NCBI RefSeq assembly: GCF_030848565.1
Contig: NZ_JAVDDV010000009.1
Coordinates: 1 to 64,000, forward strand
Reading direction: 5' to 3'
Source: Natronolimnohabitans sp. A-GB9
GTDB taxonomy: Archaea; Halobacteriota; Halobacteria; Halobacteriales; Natrialbaceae
Length of the DNA: 64,000 nucleotides
Shown: positions 25,716-34,565 of the stretch, in pieces
Numbering within the stretch: position 1 is the stretch's first letter
Layout of the letters: each line of letters begins with the position of its first letter
Position numbers and translations under genes: made by a program
Notes under the pieces: model-generated
What the model saw: only the letters and a program-made list of their open reading frames with translations
The model's database searches: none
Told to the model about the DNA's origin: nothing

Positions 25716-26369
25716 ATGGGCCGGTCGTTCGTCCAGTCGCTTCGGACGGAACTCGAGTCGAGAAACCCGATCGCGCTCGGTACCGTTCTCATCGCACTCT
25801 ACGTGCTCACCGAGACGACGTGGACGACACTCGCGGGGATACTGATCGCGGTGGCCGGACTGGCCGTCCTCGAGGCTGGCCGGTCGTCGGTCGACGCCCC
25901 CCAGTACGTCTCCGGGATCATCCTCGGCGGGGTCGTCGCGACCGTCGCCGGTACCGTCGCGGTCCTCGAGTCGTCGTGGCTACTCGCCGCAATCGCGATC
26001 GTTGGGGGCTGGCTCTGTCTCGACTCACTTTACGATCGTCGCCATGGGATCGACCGGTCGGAGCCGATCGAGGATCCCCTAGACGAACTCACGTTCCGCG
26101 AGAGCATGCAAACCATGTCGGACGCGCGGGAAATCGTCGAGACGTTGCGGGACGCACCCGTCGCACTGACGCCGGCGCAGATCGCCGACCGCACCACGTT
26201 CTCGAGCGACGAGGTCAAACAGCTTCTCGAGACACTGGACGACGGCCCGATCGAACGGGTCGACGACCGCCGCTACACCGTCGACGAGTCGGAGATGGGC
26301 GCATCGTCGGCCGCTCGAGACGCAATACGACGACTCGTTCGGCCGTTTACGGTGCTTACCGGTCGCTGA
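25716..26369 (+). CDS. Membrane protein with C-terminal winged-helix domain
   Basis: A 217-residue protein. The first half has three or four membrane helices (IALGTVLIALYVLTET, LAGILIAVAGLAVLEAG, VSGIILGGVVATVAGTVAVL, LLAAIAIVGGWLCL). The second half is a winged helix-turn-helix (PVALTPAQIADRTTF, SSDEVKQLLETLDDGPIERV, RRYTV). A membrane-tethered transcription regulator is the simplest reading; its signal and targets are unknown. ATG 25716 is preferred over the start at 25689, as the extra residues are not typical of the family. Confidence 0.72.
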   Translation: MGRSFVQSLRTELESRNPIALGTVLIALYVLTETTWTTLAGILIAVAGLAVLEAGRSSVDAPQYVSGIILGGVVATVAGTVAVLESSWLLAAIAIVGGWLCLDSLYDRRHGIDRSEPIEDPLDELTFRESMQTMSDAREIVETLRDAPVALTPAQIADRTTFSSDEVKQLLETLDDGPIERVDDRRYTVDESEMGASSAARDAIRRLVRPFTVLTGR

Positions 26370-26400
26370 AACTGTCGGCCGTCAACCTCGAGCCGATCGA

Positions 26401-27564
26401 CTATCCGGGTATCCGTTCGACAGTCGATCCGGCCACGTCGTCCGCGAGCACGTCGGCACAGAGCGCCGCGAGTTGAGCGGCCTGTTCGTCCCACGAGAAC
26501 TCGCGGGCTCGGCGTCTCGCCTGCGATCCGAGTTCCCGTCGGCGCTCGGGGTCGGCGAGCAGTTCGCCGAGCGCCGTCGCGAGCGCGTTCGGCGATTCGG
26601 GCGGGACGACGACGCCGTTTTCCCCCGGCGTCAGGTAGGTCTTGATCCCCTCGAGATCCGTCGTGACCACCGGCGTTCCACAGCCCATCGCCTCGAGGTT
26701 GACCATGGCGAAGCTGTCGACGTGTGTCGGAAGGGAGAAGACGTCGGCGGCGGCGTAGTAGCCGGGGAGGTCCTCGTGGTCGACCTCGCCTTCCAGGCGG
26801 ACGTCATCGACGATTCCGAGCTCCCGACAGCGGCGACGGACGGCGTCCTCGGCTTCGCCCTCGCCGACGATTCGGAGATGGACGTCGTCCTCGAGCATCG
26901 CCGTCGCCTCGAGGAGGTCGAAGATCCCTTTCGCCTCGATGAGGCGGCCGACGAAAAGGATGGTCGGCTCGTCGCGGACGAACGCCGGATCGGCGTCCGG
27001 ATGGAACGCATCGACGTCGAGACCGGGCAACACGACATCTGCGACCTCGTAGCCAAGCGAGTCGCTGACGTGATCGGCAAGATACGGCGAGATCGCGAAG
27101 TTCGTCTCGGTCCGGGTGAATCGCCGATGAACCGTCGTTCCGATACCGCCGCTCTCGTCGCTGAGAAAGCCACAGACGGTCGGCACGTCGACGAGGTTCG
27201 AGAGGAACAGATCGTCGGGGAGCTGATACGTTATCAGGACGTCGACGGTGTCGTCGATGTGATCGATCACGTCAGTGTACTTCGACCAGGCGATCATCGC
27301 CAGTTTGGACACCGGCTGTATGCCGAAGGGGAGCGACGACTTGATCGTCGCGGAGAGTCGGCCATCGAACTCGTCCAGGTCGAAACTCGGTGTCGTCACG
27401 ACTTCGACGTCGGACGCTGCCAGCTCCGTCGCCATCTCGCCGTCTTGGGTATAGACGTAGACCTCGTGTGAAGACGACAACGCGACTGCCAACTGTCGTG
27501 CGTAGACGGCGATACCACCCGCGTGTTGTGTCCCGATGTTGTCGTGGTAGACACCGATTTTCAT
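26401..27564 (-). CDS. Glycosyltransferase family 4 (GT-B fold)
   Basis: A 387-residue glycosyltransferase. The N-terminal half begins MKIGVYHDNIGTQHAGGIAV, with the glycine-rich acceptor loop. The C-terminal half has ILFVGRLIEAKGIFDLLEA and the nucleotide-sugar binding E-x7-E region around SFAMVNLEAMGCGTPVV. It transfers a sugar from a nucleotide donor, probably to an S-layer or lipid-linked glycan, given the flippase and sugar-dehydratase genes that follow. Acceptor and sugar cannot be read from sequence. A TATA-like box at 27586-27595 supports the start at 27564. Confidence 0.92.
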   Translation of the reverse strand: MKIGVYHDNIGTQHAGGIAVYARQLAVALSSSHEVYVYTQDGEMATELAASDVEVVTTPSFDLDEFDGRLSATIKSSLPFGIQPVSKLAMIAWSKYTDVIDHIDDTVDVLITYQLPDDLFLSNLVDVPTVCGFLSDESGGIGTTVHRRFTRTETNFAISPYLADHVSDSLGYEVADVVLPGLDVDAFHPDADPAFVRDEPTILFVGRLIEAKGIFDLLEATAMLEDDVHLRIVGEGEAEDAVRRRCRELGIVDDVRLEGEVDHEDLPGYYAAADVFSLPTHVDSFAMVNLEAMGCGTPVVTTDLEGIKTYLTPGENGVVVPPESPNALATALGELLADPERRRELGSQARRRAREFSWDEQAAQLAALCADVLADDVAGSTVERIPG

Positions 27565-27897
27565 ACCCCCGTCCAGACTCGTCCCGGATAAAGCCATTTG
27601 CAGCGAACAGACGTCCAATACTCGTGGAAAGTGGATGTAGCGTTGACATACCTTCCGAAGGTCGCGATTACAGGCTCGGCTTACGTATCACGAGGGAATT
27701 ACTTCGGCGAGACGAAACCGGCACCGCCGATCAGCGCCGGTCAGCGAGGTGTTCTCGACAACCAGTTCGTCAACGGAAAATTACCCGGCGTCACCAACGG
27801 TGGTCGGAGCCGGTCGATCGGTGGTCTCGGATTCATCAATCATCTGTGTCCCCAGCAGGACCACGTACGGTGCATCTCTCATACTACCGGACAACAG
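27565..27897. other. Intergenic region with promoter and start of a repeat element
   Basis: GGATAAAGCC at 27586-27595 is a TATA-like box for the leftward glycosyltransferase gene. The remainder to 27879 shows no gene I can support: the plus-strand frame that is open here has no recognisable domain and runs into repeat sequence. A type B repeat begins at 27880. Confidence 0.5.
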
Positions 27898-27991
27898 TCA
27901 GTAAACACCCGATCGCGTCTCGACGTCTGTCGCGTTCCGCGACAGCGTCTCGAGTGCGATCGGTGTGTGCATCGTTTTGTCCGGAAGTATC
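27880..27991. repeat. Palindromic repeat element, type B (long form with insert)
   Basis: A 112-base element with ends CATACTACCGGACAACAGTC and TTTTGTCCGGAAGTATC that are inverted repeats. The inner arms CCGATCGC and GCGATCGG also pair. It matches the element at 46404-46483 almost base for base, but carries about 30 extra bases in the centre that form their own hairpin (CTGTCGCG/CGCGACAG). The insert is flanked by repeated GTCTCGA. Confidence 0.85.
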
Positions 27992-28227
27992 AGGGGCCCC
28001 ATCCAGTCTTCCGGAACGCCGGCTAGCACGAGATACTCCGTCTCGGTGCCGTTGCAGGCGTACCAGAACTGCGCTCGGTACACGTAGCCACCGATTTCGG
28101 TGGTCGTACGGCCGGCGTCGGCACAGTCGGCGCGGAAATCGCCGTACTCGTCGAGGATCCGATCCAGGTCCGGCTCGAGCGAGAGCGAAACGGAGAACAC
28201 ACGCTGCCGAGGGCGACCCGTCGCCAC
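27898..28227 (-). CDS. Small conserved-looking protein whose C terminus is repeat-encoded
   Basis: A 109-residue frame with a GTG start, seven bases after the PfkB kinase stop. The N-terminal ~78 residues look like coding sequence with their own codon use (FSVSLSLEPDLDRILDEYGD, GGYVYRAQFWYACNGTETEY). The last ~30 residues are read from the type B repeat element and end TRSGVY. So the native C terminus has probably been replaced by insertion of the repeat. I do not recognise the family. It could also be a decaying gene. Confidence 0.5.
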   Translation of the reverse strand: MATGRPRQRVFSVSLSLEPDLDRILDEYGDFRADCADAGRTTTEIGGYVYRAQFWYACNGTETEYLVLAGVPEDWMGPLILPDKTMHTPIALETLSRNATDVETRSGVY

Positions 28228-28233
28228 ACGACG

Positions 28234-29178
28234 TCACTGAACGAGGTCCGTTCGCAGGACGGCCTCGATCCGGTCCGCACCGACCATTCCGCCGCGGGCG
28301 CTCGGCTCAGTGCAGTTGTACCCCGCTGCGGCGGTCGCGAATCGGCCGGCCGCGCGCAGCGACTCGTCTGCCAGCAGCCATCGATGGAGCAGGCCGCTGA
28401 CGAACGCGTCGCCCGCGCCCGTCGTATCGACGACGTCGACGTCGAGTGCTGGTATTTCGACAGTCGATGCGTCGTTCCAGAGGATCGCACCGCGCTCACC
28501 GCGAGTGAGCGCACCGCGTTGGACGCCGCGAGCACGCAGCCTCTCGACGGCGTCCATTCCGTCGGTGCCGAGATACGAGCGGATAGAAGCCTCGTTGGCG
28601 ACGAACAGGTCGAGATGCGGGAGCAACTCGTCGACTGTCTCGCGTTCGGTGCCACGGTCTTTCAGTCCCTCGAGCGGACTGGCGAGGTCGAACGCCAGGC
28701 TGATCGCACTCTCGGCGGCCAGTTCGCCGACCGTCTGTGTGACGCGGTCGGGACAGAACCCGTTGGCGAACACGACGTCGGCTGATCGGAGGTACGCCTC
28801 GTCGCGGTCGGTCAATCGCAGGTTTTTCGCGGCGCCGCCGCTGGTGACGATCGTCCGCTCGCCGTCGGCGTCGCGAAAGACCATACAGTACGTCGATCGC
28901 TCGTCGTCGCTTCGTCTGACTCGATCGAGCGCGACGCCTTCCTCGCGGAGGTCGGCCGCGACCGCGTCGGCGACGTCGTCGTTACCGAGTCGGACGACGA
29001 CGCCGGTCGATCGGCCGAGCCGCGAGAGCGCCACCGCGACGTTCGCGGCGACGCCGCCGAACGCGACCGACTCGTCGTATGCGAACGCGCCGCCGTCGGG
29101 TTTCGGGATGTTCGAGACGTGGTACTGTTCGTCCAGCAGCGCACTGCCAACTGCCACGACGTCGGGTGTCTCTGCCAT
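28234..29178 (-). CDS. PfkB-family carbohydrate kinase
   Basis: A 314-residue ribokinase/PfkB-type kinase. Signature 1 is seen in AFGGVAANVAVALSRLG, and the catalytic anion-hole motif in VVDTTGAGDAFVSGLLHRWL, where the last Asp of GAGD is the base. It phosphorylates a sugar or nucleoside; substrate specificity is not clear from the motifs. It follows the methyltransferase gene by 82 bases and precedes a small gene by seven. It could feed the neighbouring glycan genes, but ordinary central metabolism is as likely. Confidence 0.9.
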   Translation of the reverse strand: MAETPDVVAVGSALLDEQYHVSNIPKPDGGAFAYDESVAFGGVAANVAVALSRLGRSTGVVVRLGNDDVADAVAADLREEGVALDRVRRSDDERSTYCMVFRDADGERTIVTSGGAAKNLRLTDRDEAYLRSADVVFANGFCPDRVTQTVGELAAESAISLAFDLASPLEGLKDRGTERETVDELLPHLDLFVANEASIRSYLGTDGMDAVERLRARGVQRGALTRGERGAILWNDASTVEIPALDVDVVDTTGAGDAFVSGLLHRWLLADESLRAAGRFATAAAGYNCTEPSARGGMVGADRIEAVLRTDLVQ

Positions 29179-29260
29179 GGATATTACCTCGGTATCGGTC
29201 GCTGATCGCTTGGTCTCACACTCGAGTGACGGGTACGTGTAGACGGGACGGAGGCGAGAG

Positions 29261-30025
29261 TCATCGGTTGTCAGACCAGTCGCGATCCCGGGTTCGTTTC
29301 TCGGCGTAGAGCCGGATACACCCCGAGTCGCCACTGAGGAGTCGTCTCGCCGGTGATCGGTTCGGTCCGGTTTCGATCTCCTCGTCGACGATCCGCGTCC
29401 CCGACTGACGGAGCAACTCGCTCAGTTCGTCGCGGGTGTAAAACGAGACCAACAATCCGGGAAGCGCCTGGTCGTCGAGCTTCGATGCGATCCCTTCGAG
29501 GTGTTTGAGCCCGTAGAAGATCAGGTGAGACGTCAGCGTGTCGGGTCCGAGGGGGCTCTCGTAGTAGATGTCTTTCACGATCAGATAGCCACCCGGCCGG
29601 AGGAGAGTCGTCGCCGCGACCAACGCGGCCTGTGCCTTCCGTTTCGACTCCGACCGATGCGTCCCGACGAGATGGTGAAGCACGTCGCTCATCACGACGA
29701 AATCGAACGTTTCGGGGCGAAACGGTAACGGCAGGTCCGTCGCCGAGGCGTGGAGATACTGGGCGCGTGTGTCGTCGTCCGGCCCGGGAAGCATCTCCGT
29801 CGAAATATCGACGCCGTAGGCGTCGGTGACGGCAGTGTGTTCGAGCGTATACTCGAGCAACAGGCCGTCACCACAGCCGATTTCGAGTATTCGGTCGCCT
29901 TCCGTGCAGTGGCAGTCGACGAACTCGTCGACGATGGGCGAACCGTCCATCTCGTCGACCGCGGCGTCGTGAGTGTACTCGTCGGCCCTCGCGTCGAAGT
30001 ATCGGCCGACAGCTGATTCGTCCAT
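29261..30025 (-). CDS. Class I SAM-dependent methyltransferase
   Basis: A 254-residue methyltransferase. The SAM-binding motif I is ILEIGCGDGLLLEYTL, followed by DAYGVDISTEML (motif II) and FDFVVMSDVLHHLVG (motif IV region). The C-terminal part (LIVKDIYYESPLGPDTLTSH) is similar to UbiE/Methyltransf_11 enzymes acting on small molecules or lipids. Substrate unknown. It lies in a row of surface-polysaccharide genes. ATG 30025 is used; an in-frame start exists five codons upstream. Confidence 0.88.
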   Translation of the reverse strand: MDESAVGRYFDARADEYTHDAAVDEMDGSPIVDEFVDCHCTEGDRILEIGCGDGLLLEYTLEHTAVTDAYGVDISTEMLPGPDDDTRAQYLHASATDLPLPFRPETFDFVVMSDVLHHLVGTHRSESKRKAQAALVAATTLLRPGGYLIVKDIYYESPLGPDTLTSHLIFYGLKHLEGIASKLDDQALPGLLVSFYTRDELSELLRQSGTRIVDEEIETGPNRSPARRLLSGDSGCIRLYAEKRTRDRDWSDNR

Positions 30026-30156
30026 GGTACCGACTGCCACAGACGAGTCCCGCTCGTATTAGTATTGTTCAGGAGAAGTACACTATGATCGAAGTCTGAA
30101 ACACGAAACACCGCATTAGAGAGCGTGAGTGAGCCAGAAGCTATCGGATCCGGCGT

Positions 30157-31647
30157 TCAATCTATCATATTTATGTAATCGCCTGCGAGCTCACGATCGC
30201 GTTCGTCGAGCCCGAACCAGTACAACGTTGCGAGAAACGCCGAGACGCCGATACTGCTCCCGACGATCACGAGTGGGAGTCCGCCGACGTACAGGCCGAC
30301 GAACGACATCAACGCGGCAGCGACCGCCCCGGCCACGAGTGGCTTCCAAAGCTCCGTGGAGTAGGCGAACAGTCCCTCGAGATACCAGACTTCGACGACG
30401 CGGACAGCGTTCATCGCGGCGAGGACACCCGCCGTCGCCAGCGCCGCCCCGACCAGCCCGAACTCGAGGATGAGATAGTAGTTCAAAACGACGTTGAGGC
30501 CGCCGAAGACGAGGTGGTTCACCATGACGACGTACTGGTGGCCGGTCATCGTCAGCAGGTCGTTGGCCGGTCCGGCAGCGGCGTTGAACAGCTGTCCGGC
30601 GACGAACAGGAGCACGACGCTCGTTCCGGCGACGAACTCCGGACCGAACAGCGCGAGGACCTCGGTCCGATAGATCACGACCGGAAGCGCCAGTACGACG
30701 GACGCGGTGATCGACCAGCGGGTCACCGTCGCGTACACCGACTCGAGTTCGTCGACCTCGTCGTCGGCGTGGAGCCGGGAGGCCACCGGCGGAAACAGCT
30801 GGTTGATTCCTATAAGCGGCATCGCGAGGATCGTCGCGAGCAACACGGCGACGTTGTAGATACCGACGTCGGCGGCGGCGAGAAAGATCCCGACCATGAA
30901 CACGTCGACGCGCTTGAACAGGAAGTTCCCCGCTTCCGACAGCGTCAGTGGGGCCGAGTAGTCATAGAAGTCAAGCGCCTCGCGCCGCGAGATCCCCAGT
31001 TCGGGTCGCAGATCGGTTCGGGAGAGGACATACCAGAAGACGGCCGAAAACGCCACGAGACAGGCGATCGCGTACGCCGCGGCAACCCCGAGCACCGAAT
31101 ACCCGATCGCCACTGCGATGACGACGGCGACCAGTTGCGCGACGGGGCCGACGACCATGACGACCGTCTTCCCGACGGCCATCTCGAGGCCGCGAAACGT
31201 ACTCGAGACGACGTAGGTAAGCGCCTGAAACGGCAACGCAAGCGCAAACACCTGCATGGCCGGCTCGAACAGCGGCTCCTCGAGAGTGTAGGCGTTGATC
31301 GTCGGTGCAGCTACGAAGAGAACGACCGCGACGAGGAGGCTGACGGCGAGCGTCGTCGCGTAGGCGAGTCCGAGAATCCGGTTCTGGTAGGCCCTGTCGC
31401 CGCGGTTCGCGGAGAGATATCGCGTCGCGGAGACGTCGGTTCCGAAGTTCGAGACGGTCAACACCGACTGGAGCACCATCGTTCCGTAGGCGTAGATTCC
31501 GTAGATGGTCGCCCCGAGCGTGCGGGTCAACACGAGAGTCAGGAGGAATCCGGCGAGGTTGACGACGAGCGTACCGACATAGTGAAGCGTCGCCCCGTCA
31601 GCAACCGATCGCAACGAGCGAAACTCCGAGGACGATTCGTCCGACAT
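30157..31647 (-). CDS. Oligosaccharide flippase (Wzx/polysaccharide biosynthesis family)
   Basis: A 496-residue membrane protein with about 12-14 hydrophobic helices and the MOP-superfamily look (TLGATIYGIYAYGTMVLQSV, SAPLTLSEAGNFLFKRVDVF). Flippases of this group move lipid-linked oligosaccharides to the outer face for S-layer or surface glycosylation. The glycosyltransferase and sugar-dehydratase genes nearby fit that role. An in-frame MSDESSSEF start at 31647 is preceded by a TATA-like CTACTAAACC about 24-35 bases upstream. Confidence 0.92.
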   Translation of the reverse strand: MSDESSSEFRSLRSVADGATLHYVGTLVVNLAGFLLTLVLTRTLGATIYGIYAYGTMVLQSVLTVSNFGTDVSATRYLSANRGDRAYQNRILGLAYATTLAVSLLVAVVLFVAAPTINAYTLEEPLFEPAMQVFALALPFQALTYVVSSTFRGLEMAVGKTVVMVVGPVAQLVAVVIAVAIGYSVLGVAAAYAIACLVAFSAVFWYVLSRTDLRPELGISRREALDFYDYSAPLTLSEAGNFLFKRVDVFMVGIFLAAADVGIYNVAVLLATILAMPLIGINQLFPPVASRLHADDEVDELESVYATVTRWSITASVVLALPVVIYRTEVLALFGPEFVAGTSVVLLFVAGQLFNAAAGPANDLLTMTGHQYVVMVNHLVFGGLNVVLNYYLILEFGLVGAALATAGVLAAMNAVRVVEVWYLEGLFAYSTELWKPLVAGAVAAALMSFVGLYVGGLPLVIVGSSIGVSAFLATLYWFGLDERDRELAGDYINMID

Positions 31648-32167
31648 TCGGCGGCGATTCCAGTATCATCGGTTTAGTAGTGCGGCCGTTACAGCCCATT
31701 GACCGTCCGTAACGCGGCTGTGGTGGTAACGATCCGGAGCCATCGTCGGTGGTCGCGATACGCCACCCTCGCCGTCGGATCGTCCTCGAGGTGTTAATAG
31801 TCAGTAGCCGCTCGATCCCGTCTCACGGCCCGCTACCGGAGGCGATGGCGTTCGTCTGTGATCGGCCCGAGGATCATATCGTCCGGCAGTACGACCGAGA
31901 CGGCCCTCCGTCTCGATCTTCCGGCACACACCCAGCCAGATCGTGGCGCTGTCGGTACCGACGGACAACAGTCCATCTGATACGAACTGCTGTACCGAGT
32001 TCCCGCCGCTCACCACACGGGGGCGGCGATAGGCGGACAGTGACGACAGGAGACCGTATGACAGTCGGTCGTCGCCGACCGTAACGCGATCTGTTGTCCG
32101 TGTAACGTAGCGCTATCTGCCTGTTCCGGGGCCATAACAATACGCCGATATCCGCTTGACGAGTCAC
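31648..32167. other. Gene-free region with composite palindromic repeats
   Basis: No gene is supported in these 520 bases. It holds a diverged type B-like segment (about 31878-31972, including the perfect palindrome GTCGGTACCGAC), a type A element (31978-32061), and a further hairpin (CGGTC/GACCG at about 32065-32080). A TATA-like CATAACAATAC near 32131-32141 precedes the alkaline-phosphatase-fold gene. Confidence 0.6.
31978..32061. repeat. Palindromic repeat element, type A, copy 3
   Basis: An 84-base element from TGATACGAACTGCTGTACCG to AGGAGACCGTATGA, with the same ends as the copies at 521 and 1504 but a different centre. It directly follows a segment with a type B-like end (CGGACAACAGTC). 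Confidence 0.75.
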
Positions 32168-33139
32168 ATGACACCGTCGATTCTACCTGAGCGCTACTCC
32201 CTCGAGAACGTCCGCCGGGTGCTCGAGAATCCCGGGCTCCTCCGTCGAGAGCTCTTCCATCTCACACTGCGGATAAACTCCCGAGCGCGGCGCGTCGGAA
32301 CCGCCCTCGAGGGAAAAAGCGAGGGCGTCGACGTGATCGCCGCCGACTGGGACAACCTCGTCATTCTCGACGCCTGCCGGTACGACCTCTTCGAGGCGCG
32401 GAACCGACTCGAGGGCGATCTCCGGGCGGTCCGCTCGAAGGGCAGCGACAGCTGGGAGTTCATGGAGCGAAACTTCGAGGGACGAACGCTTCACGACACC
32501 GTCTACGTCACGGCGAATCCACACGTCTACGAACTCTCCGATGGGACCTTCCACGCCGTCGAGAACGTACTCGAGAGCCGCTGGGACGAAGAAACGGGGA
32601 CGGTACGTCCGGAAGCTGTCGTCGAGGAGGCGATCGCTGCCCACGAGCGCTACCCCGACAAGCGGTTGATCGTCCACTTCATGCAGCCTCACTTCCCGTT
32701 TCTCGGCCCGACCGGCCGAACGTTCGATCACATGGGAATCGAGAGCCTCGACAGCGACGAGCGCGACGCGCCCAACCCCTGGTTCGGCCTGATCTACGAG
32801 GGGGCCGTCGACGCCGAGACGGTGCTCACCGCCTATCGGGAGAACCTCGATCTCGCCTTCCCGCACGTCGAGGAACTGCTCGAGGCGCTGTCCGGAAAGA
32901 GCGTCGTCACCGCCGACCACGGCAACCTGATCGGCGAGCGCGGGTTCCCGATTCCGATGCGGATGTACGGCCACCCACGCGGGCTCGACCGCGAGGAGGT
33001 CCGTACCGTCCCGTGGCTCGAGGTCGACGCCGTCGACCGCAGGAAGGTCGTCGCGGAACCGCCACGCGAGGCCACAGAGGACGAGACGACCGACGAGGAC
33101 GTCGTCGAGGATCGGTTGAGTGCGCTGGGATACGTGTGA
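32168..33139 (+). CDS. Alkaline-phosphatase-fold (sulfatase-like) hydrolase
   Basis: A 323-residue protein of the AlkP superfamily. LVILDACRYDLFEARNRLEG near residue 65 is the first metal-binding/nucleophile region, VHFMQPHFPFLGPTG the central histidine region, and VVTADHGNLIGERG the second metal-binding Asp-His pair. Haloarchaeal members of this group are common in surface-glycan clusters and may transfer or remove phosphate or sulfate groups. The nucleophile is not fully clear. No signal peptide is seen, so action is cytoplasmic or membrane-associated. ATG 32168 is preferred to 32156. Confidence 0.85.
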   Translation: MTPSILPERYSLENVRRVLENPGLLRRELFHLTLRINSRARRVGTALEGKSEGVDVIAADWDNLVILDACRYDLFEARNRLEGDLRAVRSKGSDSWEFMERNFEGRTLHDTVYVTANPHVYELSDGTFHAVENVLESRWDEETGTVRPEAVVEEAIAAHERYPDKRLIVHFMQPHFPFLGPTGRTFDHMGIESLDSDERDAPNPWFGLIYEGAVDAETVLTAYRENLDLAFPHVEELLEALSGKSVVTADHGNLIGERGFPIPMRMYGHPRGLDREEVRTVPWLEVDAVDRRKVVAEPPREATEDETTDEDVVEDRLSALGYV

Positions 33140-33146
33140 CTGCTTT

Positions 33147-33163
33147 CCCGTCTGAAAGACGGG
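33147..33163 (+). terminator. Hairpin downstream of the AlkP-fold gene
   Basis: A perfect 7-base stem CCCGTCT/AGACGGG with loop GAA starts eight bases after the stop codon. It lies between convergent genes and may end one or both transcripts. Archaeal termination usually needs T tracts, which are weak here, so this is a candidate only. Confidence 0.4.
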
Positions 33164-33208
33164 ACCCCGTGCAGAAGGGTAACTGTCGACAGTGGCCGGG
33201 AACGCTCG

Positions 33209-34246
33209 CTACGCTTCGACTGGATGTGTCGCGGCGGACTCGTCTTCTCCCCCTGCCTCGGAGAGCAACGAGACGATCTCGTCCGTGCTCAGCTTCTCGG
33301 CGTCCGCCGACGAGCGGACGACGTCCGTCGCGGTGACGAACTCATCGGGCGCCGCCGAGTCCTCGCCCGCCATCTCCGGCTGAACCGCGTACAGCGACTC
33401 CGTTTCGTACGCTCGTCGCTCCTCTCGAGCCGTCATGATCTCCTCGTGGAAGGTTTCTCCGGGTCGGCGACCGATCAGTTCGACGTCGATATCGGCCGGC
33501 TCGTACCCGTACTGGGGCGCGACCGTTTCGATCATCGCGTCCGCAAGATCCGGGATTCGAATCGCAGGCATCTTGTAGACGAAGATCTCCCCGCTGTGGG
33601 CGTGTTCCAGCGCACCGGTTACCAGATCGAACACGTCGTCGTACGTGAGGAAAAATCGCATCATTCGCTCGTCGGTCAGTGTAAGCGGGCCACCCTCGCG
33701 GATCTGCTCCGTGAACCGCGGAATTACCGATTGGGACGAGTTGATGACGTTACCAAACCGGACGGACGCGAGACGGAGGTCGTCACGGGCCTGGCTGTGA
33801 CGGCCCGCCGTGAGTAACTGCTCACCGAGGAGTTTGGTCGTCCCCATCGCGTTCGCGGGATTGACCGCCTTGTCACTGCTCGTGAACACGACTCGCTCGA
33901 CGCTCGAGTCGGCCGCCGCGTCGACGACGTTTTGCAGGCCGACGACGTTCGTCTTGACGGCTTCGTACGGGTTCGACTGACAGACGTCGACGTGTTTCAT
34001 CGCCGCGGTATGGATCACGACGTCGACGTTCTCTACTGCCCGTTCGACGCAACTGCTGTCTCGAACGTTGCCGACGAGAAACTGGAGCCGGTCGTCGTCG
34101 TCGAACCGGGTTCCCAGTTCGGCGAGTCCGGACTCGTCGTTGTCGAGAACGCGCAGTTCTGCCGGTTCCTGCGCGAGGAGCCGCGGAATCAGTGACCGTC
34201 CGACCGAGCCGGCTCCCGTGAGGAGTATCTGTTGTTCAGTAATCAC
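33209..34246 (-). CDS. Sugar 4,6-dehydratase of the short-chain dehydrogenase family (CapD/FlaA1-like)
   Basis: A 345-residue NAD(P)-binding enzyme. The Rossmann motif is LLTGAGSVGRSLI. The active region TSSDKAVNPANAMGTTKLL has Met in place of the usual Tyr of YxxxK, which is the hallmark of UDP-N-acetylglucosamine 4,6-dehydratases (PglF/FlaA1 group). VRFGNVINSSQSVIPRF and YKMPAIRIPDLADAM also fit. It makes a 4-keto-6-deoxy sugar nucleotide for surface glycans. Its length lacks the N-terminal membrane domain of PglF, so it is the soluble FlaA1-like form. Confidence 0.9.
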   Translation of the reverse strand: MITEQQILLTGAGSVGRSLIPRLLAQEPAELRVLDNDESGLAELGTRFDDDDRLQFLVGNVRDSSCVERAVENVDVVIHTAAMKHVDVCQSNPYEAVKTNVVGLQNVVDAAADSSVERVVFTSSDKAVNPANAMGTTKLLGEQLLTAGRHSQARDDLRLASVRFGNVINSSQSVIPRFTEQIREGGPLTLTDERMMRFFLTYDDVFDLVTGALEHAHSGEIFVYKMPAIRIPDLADAMIETVAPQYGYEPADIDVELIGRRPGETFHEEIMTAREERRAYETESLYAVQPEMAGEDSAAPDEFVTATDVVRSSADAEKLSTDEIVSLLSEAGGEDESAATHPVEA

Positions 34247-34565
34247 ATGCCACGCCTCGAGAATACGAGCATTAGTTAATCCGGCCTAAGACTCCTCCCT
34301 GACACGTTTAACCAACAATGATCGTGTATGACTGATTCGACGGAACATCTGGTGAAACTGATAGTTCCGTCGAATCGGATCTCGAAAGCGAGGTTCAACA
34401 TCGAGGACCGGTTCCGAAACCCGAACTCGAGGTTCGATGGTCGGTCACGAGACGTGATACGTTCCGCGGTCAGTGTCTCCTACGGCAGTCCTCACCGTGG
34501 TCGTGGGGAACGACACCGACAGGCGGTCGAGTTACCGGACAGGAGCCAGTGGTCGTCCGGCAGGA
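34247..34565. other. Gene-free region with a strong inverted repeat
   Basis: No coding sequence is supported. The region between 34266 and 34330 is AT-richer than its surroundings. Bases 34334-34346 and 34364-34376 form a perfect 13-base inverted repeat with a 17-base loop. Confidence 0.55.
34334..34376. repeat. Perfect 13-base inverted repeat
   Basis: GATTCGACGGAAC and GTTCCGTCGAATC are exact reverse complements separated by 17 bases. The structure does not share sequence with the type A or B repeats. It could be an operator, RNA hairpin or terminator. Confidence 0.7.

Noticed and set aside
27598-28026. Plus-strand frame between the glycosyltransferase and the kinase
   Set aside because: No recognisable domain, and the last third runs through repeat sequence and opposite the minus-strand frame.
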